NCBI GenBank assembly: GCA_043749225.1
Contig: JAYVEP010000240.1
Coordinates: 1 to 8,469 of the forward strand
Length of the DNA: 8,469 nucleotides
Direction of reading: 5' to 3'
Source: JANXUC01 sp043749225
Lineage (GTDB): Bacteria; Acidobacteriota; Terriglobia; Terriglobales; Acidobacteriaceae
Below the pieces are notes generated by a model that saw only the letters and a list, made by a program, of their open reading frames with translations, did not search any database and was not told where the DNA came from. The position numbers were made by a program, and so were the translations under genes. Shown here one piece after another: positions 1-5,171 of this stretch. Every line of letters starts with the position of its first letter. Position 1 is the stretch's first letter.

Positions 1-1
1 A

Positions 2-1690
2 AGACACTTCATGCGGGAAATCGCCGGCGTTGCCGGAGCCGCCGCGCTGTCTCCGCAATTGTTTGCCGTAACCGCCGCAGCGCCGTCTGCTGGCTTCAAA
101 CTGGTGGATGTTAGCGGTACTGCGGGGATCCATTTCCAGCACAACAGCGGCGCTTACGGAGGCAAGCTGCTGCCGGAAACCCTGGGCTCCGGATGCGCAT
201 TCCTCGACTACGATGCCGACGGCTGGCAAGACATTTTGCTGGTCAACAGCATGGATTGGCCGGGGCACAAGAAGCAGCGCTCCACGCTCCAGCTTTATCG
301 CAACAACCGCGATGGAACCTTCACCGACGTGACCAAGCACGCTGGACTCGATATTGAAATGTACGGCATGGGCGTGGCCGTTGGAGATTACAACAACGAC
401 GGTTTTTCCGACATCTTGATTACCTGCGTCGGACAGAATCGTCTGTTTCGAAACACCGGCAAGGGCACTTTCGTGGATGCGACCCAAGCCTCGGGCCTAG
501 GGAACCGATTGGGGTTCAGCACTTCTGCGATTTGGTTTGACTATGATCGCGACGGCAAGCTTGACCTTTTTGTTTGCAACTACGTGAAGTGGTCGCCCGA
601 GCACGATGTTTTTTGCAGCCTGGACGGCAAGCATAAATCGTATTGCACGCCGGAAGCTTATCGCGGGCAGACTTGCTGGCTGTTCCATAATCGGGGCAAT
701 GGGACCTTCGAGGACGTTACCGCCAACAGCGGAATCTTCGACAGCAGTTCGAAAACTCTAGGCGTGGGCCTGCTCGATTACGATCAGGACGGCTGGCCCG
801 ACCTTCTCGTTGCTAATGACACCCAGCCCAACAAGCTCTACCGCAATCTGCATAATGGAAGGTTTCAGGATGTCGCAGTCGACGCCGGTCTGGCCTTCAG
901 CAGCGAAGGCAAAGCGCGCGCGGGAATGGGGGTCGACACCGCGGACTTCGACAATTCCGGCAAGACCGGCATCGCCATCACCAATTTTGACAACGAAATG
1001 ATCGGCCTCTATCGCGCGTTGCCCAAGGGTGGGTACGAAGACGTTGCGATTCCTTCGGGCGTTGGGATGCCGTCGAAAGGTACTCTTGGTTTTGGCTGCG
1101 CCTTTCTCGATGCCGATCTCGATGGCCTCGTCGACTTGGTCGTCACCAACGGTCACATTGATGACACGGTGCGAAATATTCGTGGCAACGTTGGATACGC
1201 GCAGCCGCCACAGTTGTTCTTGAACTCCTCGGCCGCCACCGGAAACCACCTGTTTCGCGACGTAGCCGCCGACATCGGCGAAGGCTTTCGTCAGCCGAAA
1301 GTCGGGCGTGGCTTGGCTTATGGAGACTTCGACCGCGACGGCGATCTTGATATCTTAATGACAACCAACAACGGTCCAGCCTACCTTTATCGCAACGATC
1401 AGCTCTCGGGCAACAAGAGCATCCGCTTTCACCTGACCGGAACGCAGTCCAATCGTGACGCGATCGGAGCGTCTGTCCGTATTGAGCACGAGGGTACTAC
1501 GCAAACGCGCGTGGTCAAAGGCGGGTCGAGCTATCTTTCGCAATCCGAACTGCCCGTGACCTTCGGGATCGGCAAGCGAGACAAGATTGATCGTGCTGTC
1601 ATCCAATGGCCCAACGGACGGACGGAAGAATTCAAAGGCCTCGCCACAGGACGCGCCTACGATTGCGTCGAAGGTAAAGGCATCGTCTAG
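2..1690 (+). CDS. Secreted CRTAC1-type FG-GAP/VCBS repeat protein with ASPIC/UnbV C-terminal domain (5' partial)
   Basis: Predicted exported calcium-binding beta-propeller protein; biochemical role unknown. Numbering from the ATG at 11, seven FG-GAP/VCBS calcium loops of the form DxDxDGxxD begin at D66, D126, D177, D256, D312, D367 and D439. From about residue 469 to 555 comes an ASPIC/UnbV domain, recognised by a GTQSNRDAIGASV segment, SSYLSQSE, a FGIG turn and an IQWPNG strand. The fifth loop is degenerate (DFDNSGKTG), lacking two usual acidic positions. C202 and C212 lie in the long spacer between loops 3 and 4. The frame is open to the window edge, and the codons before the ATG read R-H-F, so RHFMR followed by an alanine-rich stretch resembles the end of a Tat motif (RRxFxR). 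I therefore think the real start lies upstream of the window and the ATG at 11 is internal. It is a full-length paralogue of the protein at 5168-6871. The family call is firm; the function is not. Confidence 0.9.
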   Translation, partial: RHFMREIAGVAGAAALSPQLFAVTAAAPSAGFKLVDVSGTAGIHFQHNSGAYGGKLLPETLGSGCAFLDYDADGWQDILLVNSMDWPGHKKQRSTLQLYRNNRDGTFTDVTKHAGLDIEMYGMGVAVGDYNNDGFSDILITCVGQNRLFRNTGKGTFVDATQASGLGNRLGFSTSAIWFDYDRDGKLDLFVCNYVKWSPEHDVFCSLDGKHKSYCTPEAYRGQTCWLFHNRGNGTFEDVTANSGIFDSSSKTLGVGLLDYDQDGWPDLLVANDTQPNKLYRNLHNGRFQDVAVDAGLAFSSEGKARAGMGVDTADFDNSGKTGIAITNFDNEMIGLYRALPKGGYEDVAIPSGVGMPSKGTLGFGCAFLDADLDGLVDLVVTNGHIDDTVRNIRGNVGYAQPPQLFLNSSAATGNHLFRDVAADIGEGFRQPKVGRGLAYGDFDRDGDLDILMTTNNGPAYLYRNDQLSGNKSIRFHLTGTQSNRDAIGASVRIEHEGTTQTRVVKGGSSYLSQSELPVTFGIGKRDKIDRAVIQWPNGRTEEFKGLATGRAYDCVEGKGIV

Positions 1691-1821
1691 TAGTTTTCCA
1701 CTATTGCGGCGCGTCTCTCCGGGCGCTAACTTGCTTGAGTCTAATCGTATTGTTGGGACAGTTGTGTCCGCCATAGCTACTCTAAATTCATGGAATCTAA
1801 ATTCACTCGGAGATCCCCACT
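1691..1821 (+). promoter_or_regulatory. Intergenic region upstream of the small secreted-protein gene
   Basis: This 131-base gap probably carries the promoter of the gene at 1822, but I cannot assign -35 and -10 boxes with confidence. It contains a small inverted repeat, GGACA at 1756-1760 and TGTCC at 1765-1769 around a 4-base loop. It also contains an exact 10-bp direct repeat, TCTAAATTCA, at 1781-1790 and 1796-1805. No strong terminator hairpin with a T-tract follows the preceding stop codon at 1688-1690. Confidence 0.35.
1781..1805 (+). repeat. Exact 10-bp direct repeat upstream of small gene
   Basis: TCTAAATTCA occurs at 1781-1790 and again at 1796-1805, a period of 15 bases. It ends 16 bases before the ATG at 1822 and just before the GGAG ribosome-binding site (1809-1812). 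It could be a tandem regulator-binding site or a chance AT-rich duplication; the sequence alone does not decide. Confidence 0.6.
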
Positions 1822-2217
1822 ATGACTCGCGCCCAAAAGCTTGCAGCATTCGCGTTATCCATCCTTCTGCTCACGATCGTATTTGCACAAGCCGATACCG
1901 CCCCTGCCAGCAAAGGAAAGTCGGTAACCGTGAAAGGGCATGTATTGGATTCGGCGTGCGCCTTCACCAAGGGACTGAAGAAGCCGGTTAGCGCAGACTG
2001 CGCCGTCGCATGTGCGAAGGGAGGATCGCCGTTGGTGATTCTGACTCCGGCTGGCGAAATCTATTGGCCCATCGCAAACGGCACGCCATCGACCGAGCAA
2101 AACAGCCAGCTGCTGCCTTTTGCCGGACAGAACGTCACGGCGACAGGGAGATTTTTCGTGCGCGGTGGGTCTCACGCGCTAGTGCTGGAGCACATTGAAG
2201 CGCAAGCTGCGAAATAA
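1822..2217 (+). CDS. Small exported protein with three conserved-looking cysteines, function unknown
   Basis: A 131-residue protein with a typical Sec signal peptide: basic start (MTRAQK), a hydrophobic core at about residues 8-21, and a likely cleavage after A22 or A24. The mature part opens with a V-T-V-K-G beta strand followed by D43-S-A-C46, then C60-x3-C64 and a GGSPLVIL strand. The pattern DSxC, CAxxCA, GxPL, then a GxxYW turn recurs, as I remember it, in small periplasmic proteins of Acidobacteriota and Verrucomicrobia with no assigned role. Three cysteines could bind a metal or form a disulphide plus one free thiol; there is no CXXCH haem site. The start is supported by GGAG at 1809-1812, nine bases upstream. 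It lies between the first propeller gene and the cytochrome gene in the same orientation, but sizeable gaps on both sides mean cotranscription is unproven. Confidence 0.85.
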   Translation: MTRAQKLAAFALSILLLTIVFAQADTAPASKGKSVTVKGHVLDSACAFTKGLKKPVSADCAVACAKGGSPLVILTPAGEIYWPIANGTPSTEQNSQLLPFAGQNVTATGRFFVRGGSHALVLEHIEAQAAK

Positions 2218-2239
2218 GCGAAGCGAATGTATCACTGCT

Positions 2240-2279
2240 TGATCGGACGCGGTACGATTTAGAAAAACGCGTCCGATCA
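2240..2279 (+). terminator. Perfect 12-bp inverted repeat, possible terminator or operator
   Basis: TGATCGGACGCG at 2240-2251 is exactly complementary to CGCGTCCGATCA at 2268-2279, leaving a 16-base loop. It begins 23 bases after the TAA of the small gene (2215-2217) and ends 39 bases before the TTG start of the cytochrome gene. The stem is GC-rich and strong, but no T-tract follows on the plus strand, so it is not a classic intrinsic terminator. It could end or attenuate transcription, protect an mRNA end, or be a dyad operator controlling the cytochrome operon. The inverted repeat is certain; the role is not. Confidence 0.5.
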
Positions 2280-2305
2280 CGCTGCGAACCAAACAGCTTC
2301 AAAGT

Positions 2306-2312
2306 AGGGGGA
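2306..2312 (+). promoter_or_regulatory. Ribosome-binding site that fixes the TTG start of the cytochrome gene
   Basis: AGGGGGA lies six bases upstream of TTG at 2319-2321. No ATG or GTG start in this frame is as well placed, and the hydrophobic first membrane helix begins within a dozen codons, so this purine-rich site supports the TTG as the true start. Confidence 0.65.
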
Positions 2313-2318
2313 TAAGAC

Positions 2319-5171
2319 TTGCGGCCATCGCCGGTACCGACCTCATTCTTCGGTCGAGTGTTTTCTCTTCTCGTTGCCACGCTTTTCTTGTCGGCACTCT
2401 ACCTCTACGCATTTCCGCAGGCGAATGTGCTTTATGCGGCTGTTGTGCTGGCCCATGCATTTCTAGGTGCGCTAGCCACAGTTCTTCTGCTGCCAGTGTT
2501 ATGGCGAAGCTTCCGCAACGGCGACTTCCTCTCCAGTTTGGCCTGGGTATTTCTGCTAGCGGGTGGCGCAATCGGGTTGGTACTGATCAAAATTGGCACT
2601 GAGCGATCCCATTGGAATTCTGTCTACCTGCATATCGTTCTTTGCATTGTCGCAGCTGCCTTCTTGCTCAGTGGGCGGATGTCGCGCCTCGGGTGGCTTT
2701 CAGGCGGCTTCGTGATGGGAGTCCTCCGCGTAGTGGTATGTCTGGCATTACTTGCAGGACTAAGCGCAACTGCGTTCTACGCACGGAAAGCACGCTGGCA
2801 ACAAAGCAACCGCATTCACAATCCATCCATGCCTCCTGAGACGATGGACAAAGAGGGAGACGGCGCGAACGGAGATTTCTTCCCCAGTTCCGCTCAGGTG
2901 GAAGGCGGCGGCAAGATTCCCAGCCAGTACTTTATGGAATCGGAAGCCTGTGAGCGCTGCCATCGGGATATCTACAAACAATGGAGCAGTTCGGCACACC
3001 ACTTCTCGTCGTTCAATAACCAGTGGTATCGCAAGAGTATTGAGTACATGCAGGATACGGTGGGCACTCAACCTTCGAAGTGGTGTGGCGGATGCCACGA
3101 CCCCGCAGTTCTTTACAGCGGCTTGATGGACACTCCCATCAAGCAAATTGTGCACCGCCCCGAAGCCCAGGCTGGACTTGGCTGCATGATGTGCCACTCG
3201 ATTACGCAAGTAAAAAGCACCATGGGACAGGGCGATTTTCTCTTGTCCTATCCCAAATTACACGAACTGGCAGCCAGCAAGAATCCCTGGGTTCGCCGCT
3301 TGCATGACTTCACGATCAAGCTCAACCCTGAACCGCATCGCCGCATTTTCCTGAAGCCATTTATGCAAACGCAGACGGCGGAGTTCTGCTCCTCCTGCCA
3401 CAAAGTTCATCTGGATGTTCCAGTAAACCACTACCGCTGGATTCGCGGCTTCAACGAATACGACAATTGGCAGGCTAGCGGCGTCTCAGGCCAAGGCGCG
3501 CGCTCGTTTTACTATCCAGACCAATCGCAGCAGTGCGCCGATTGCCACATGCCGTTGGAGACTTCGCAAGATTTTGGCAATGTGAACGGCGTAATACATT
3601 CGCACCGCTTCCCTGCCGCCAATACTGCTTTGCCGACAGCGAACGAAGATCCCGAGCAGCTGCATGCTACGGAGACTTTTTTGAAGAACAAAAACTTAAC
3701 GGTGGACATTTTTGCACTTTCTCCCGCGCGACCCACCGACCAGAAGGCTACTATGCAGTCCGAAGTTTCAACCACTTTTGCCGTAGGTGAGGAAGCGGAA
3801 GCGAAAGTTACTCCCGGGGCGTCTGCCGAAGCCGCGCCGGTGACGGCACCGCTGAACCGCGTTCTACCCACGTTGCGACGCGGCGATGATGTTCGCTTGG
3901 ATGTTGTGGTTCGCACTAAGAAGGTCGGCCACTTTTTCCCCGGCGGCACCGTGGACGCCTACGATACCTGGCTCGAACTGAAGGGCACCGACGAGGAGGG
4001 CAAAACCGTTTTCTGGAGCGGCATGGTTGAAGATGGTGGCAAAGGACCAGTGGAAAAAGGCGCGCACTTCTATCGCTCTCTGCAGATTGACGGTCATGGA
4101 AACCCAATCAACAAGCGCAACGCGTGGTCGACGCGCTCGGTCGTTTACGTGCGGCTGATCCCGCCGGGGGCCGCGGATACGGTTCACTACCGCATGCACG
4201 TTCCGGAGAACTCCGGGTCGAAGATCACGCTGCATGCACGCTTGCTTTATCGTAAGTTCACTTGGTGGAACACGCAGTTTTCCTTTGTCGGTGTGCCGGA
4301 ACCGGGCCAGCCGGTATCCGCCGACGCAGATGACCGTAAGTTTGCTTTCAACGCTTCCCTGAGCGGTGTCTCCGCAAAGCATGAGAAGATACCCGATGTC
4401 CCCATCGTTACTGTCGCAGAGGACGAAATCGTACTTCCGGTAGGACCGTACGGCAGGTCCTCGGTAGAACCGCAAGTCGATCTCCGCGCCGAAGACTGGC
4501 AGCGTTGGAACGATTACGGCATCGGCCTCCTGCTGCAAGGAGACCTAAAAGGCGCGCAGGCTGCGTTCCAGAAAGTTACGGAGATCGACCCGAAGAATCC
4601 AGACGGCTGGGTGAATATTGGGCGCGCGGCCGTCCAGGAAGGCGACATGGAGCGCGCGCGCACGGTACTCGAGAAAGCTATCGCAATCAAGCCGGGTCTG
4701 GCCCGCGTCAATTTCTTTTACGCCAAAGTTCTTCGCAGCGATGGCCGCTTCGATGATGCCGCCGGCCGGCTACGGCAGGTGCTTGCCCAGTATCCTCGAG
4801 ACCGCGTTGTACTGAACGATTTGGGCCGTATTCTCTTTTTGCAACGCCGATACCAAGATGCAATCACGCAACTGCAAGCCGTTCTCGCGATTGATCCCGA
4901 AGACCTGCAGGCTCACTACAATTTGATGCTTTGCTACAGCGGCATCGGAGATCAAAAACTGGCGCATGAACATCAAGTACGCTATCTGCGTTTCAAAGCA
5001 GACGAGTCCGCCCAGGCAATCACAGGCAGCTACCGCCGTTTGAATCCGGAAGACAACAACGAGCGCCAGGCCGTGCATGAGCACCTTTCGGCGCGCTTGC
5101 CTTCGCCTCCGACTGGGCGTTTGCAGCCTGCCGCCGCGAAATCTGCGACGAGTTACGGAGGCTCTCATTGA
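2319..5171 (+). CDS. Membrane-anchored pentahaem cytochrome c (c554-like) fused to C-terminal TPR repeats
   Basis: A 950-residue predicted electron-transfer protein. Five hydrophobic helices lie at about residues 13-32, 36-62, 70-93, 101-118 and 126-155. Arginines at R63/R66 and R120/R123 suggest an N-in topology that puts the rest outside the cytoplasm, where c-type haem is attached. Five CXXCH sites follow: CERCH 211, CGGCH 256, CMMCH 289, CSSCH 357 and CADCH 406. Further candidate haem-ligand histidines are H227/H228, H427 and H429. The first site and the following IYKQW...SAHH match the cytochrome c554 pattern. An Ala/Pro/Glu-rich linker (about 485-525) leads to a beta-rich domain with VGHFFPGG at 536-543, a motif seen in many multihaem proteins. 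About four TPRs occupy 726-890, then a polar tail. The start is TTG with AGGGGGA six bases upstream. The TGA overlaps the TTG of the next gene, so the two are probably translationally coupled. Domain calls are firm; substrate and redox partner are unknown. Confidence 0.92.
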   Translation: MRPSPVPTSFFGRVFSLLVATLFLSALYLYAFPQANVLYAAVVLAHAFLGALATVLLLPVLWRSFRNGDFLSSLAWVFLLAGGAIGLVLIKIGTERSHWNSVYLHIVLCIVAAAFLLSGRMSRLGWLSGGFVMGVLRVVVCLALLAGLSATAFYARKARWQQSNRIHNPSMPPETMDKEGDGANGDFFPSSAQVEGGGKIPSQYFMESEACERCHRDIYKQWSSSAHHFSSFNNQWYRKSIEYMQDTVGTQPSKWCGGCHDPAVLYSGLMDTPIKQIVHRPEAQAGLGCMMCHSITQVKSTMGQGDFLLSYPKLHELAASKNPWVRRLHDFTIKLNPEPHRRIFLKPFMQTQTAEFCSSCHKVHLDVPVNHYRWIRGFNEYDNWQASGVSGQGARSFYYPDQSQQCADCHMPLETSQDFGNVNGVIHSHRFPAANTALPTANEDPEQLHATETFLKNKNLTVDIFALSPARPTDQKATMQSEVSTTFAVGEEAEAKVTPGASAEAAPVTAPLNRVLPTLRRGDDVRLDVVVRTKKVGHFFPGGTVDAYDTWLELKGTDEEGKTVFWSGMVEDGGKGPVEKGAHFYRSLQIDGHGNPINKRNAWSTRSVVYVRLIPPGAADTVHYRMHVPENSGSKITLHARLLYRKFTWWNTQFSFVGVPEPGQPVSADADDRKFAFNASLSGVSAKHEKIPDVPIVTVAEDEIVLPVGPYGRSSVEPQVDLRAEDWQRWNDYGIGLLLQGDLKGAQAAFQKVTEIDPKNPDGWVNIGRAAVQEGDMERARTVLEKAIAIKPGLARVNFFYAKVLRSDGRFDDAAGRLRQVLAQYPRDRVVLNDLGRILFLQRRYQDAITQLQAVLAIDPEDLQAHYNLMLCYSGIGDQKLAHEHQVRYLRFKADESAQAITGSYRRLNPEDNNERQAVHEHLSARLPSPPTGRLQPAAAKSATSYGGSH
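5157..5161 (+). promoter_or_regulatory. Ribosome-binding site of the second propeller gene, inside the cytochrome gene
   Basis: GGAGG sits six bases before TTG at 5168-5170, within the last codons of the cytochrome gene. TTGA at 5168-5171 contains both the start of the downstream gene and the TGA stop (5169-5171) of the upstream one, the TTG version of the common ATGA coupling arrangement. This decides the start of the downstream gene. Confidence 0.8.

Noticed and set aside
758..1249. A 163-codon minus-strand open frame inside the first propeller gene
   Set aside because: It is antisense to intact FG-GAP repeats, and its repeated valine/isoleucine runs simply mirror the repeat codons. The minus-strand frames opposite the second propeller gene have the same explanation.
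1587..1991. A 134-codon plus-strand frame bridging the end of the first propeller gene and the small gene
   Set aside because: It overlaps two better supported genes in another frame and has no ribosome-binding site or recognisable sequence.
3864..4538. A 224-codon open frame on the minus strand inside the cytochrome gene
   Set aside because: It lies opposite a stretch with clear domain content (GHxFPGG region), and its translation shows no recognisable motif. It is an antisense shadow of a GC-rich gene.
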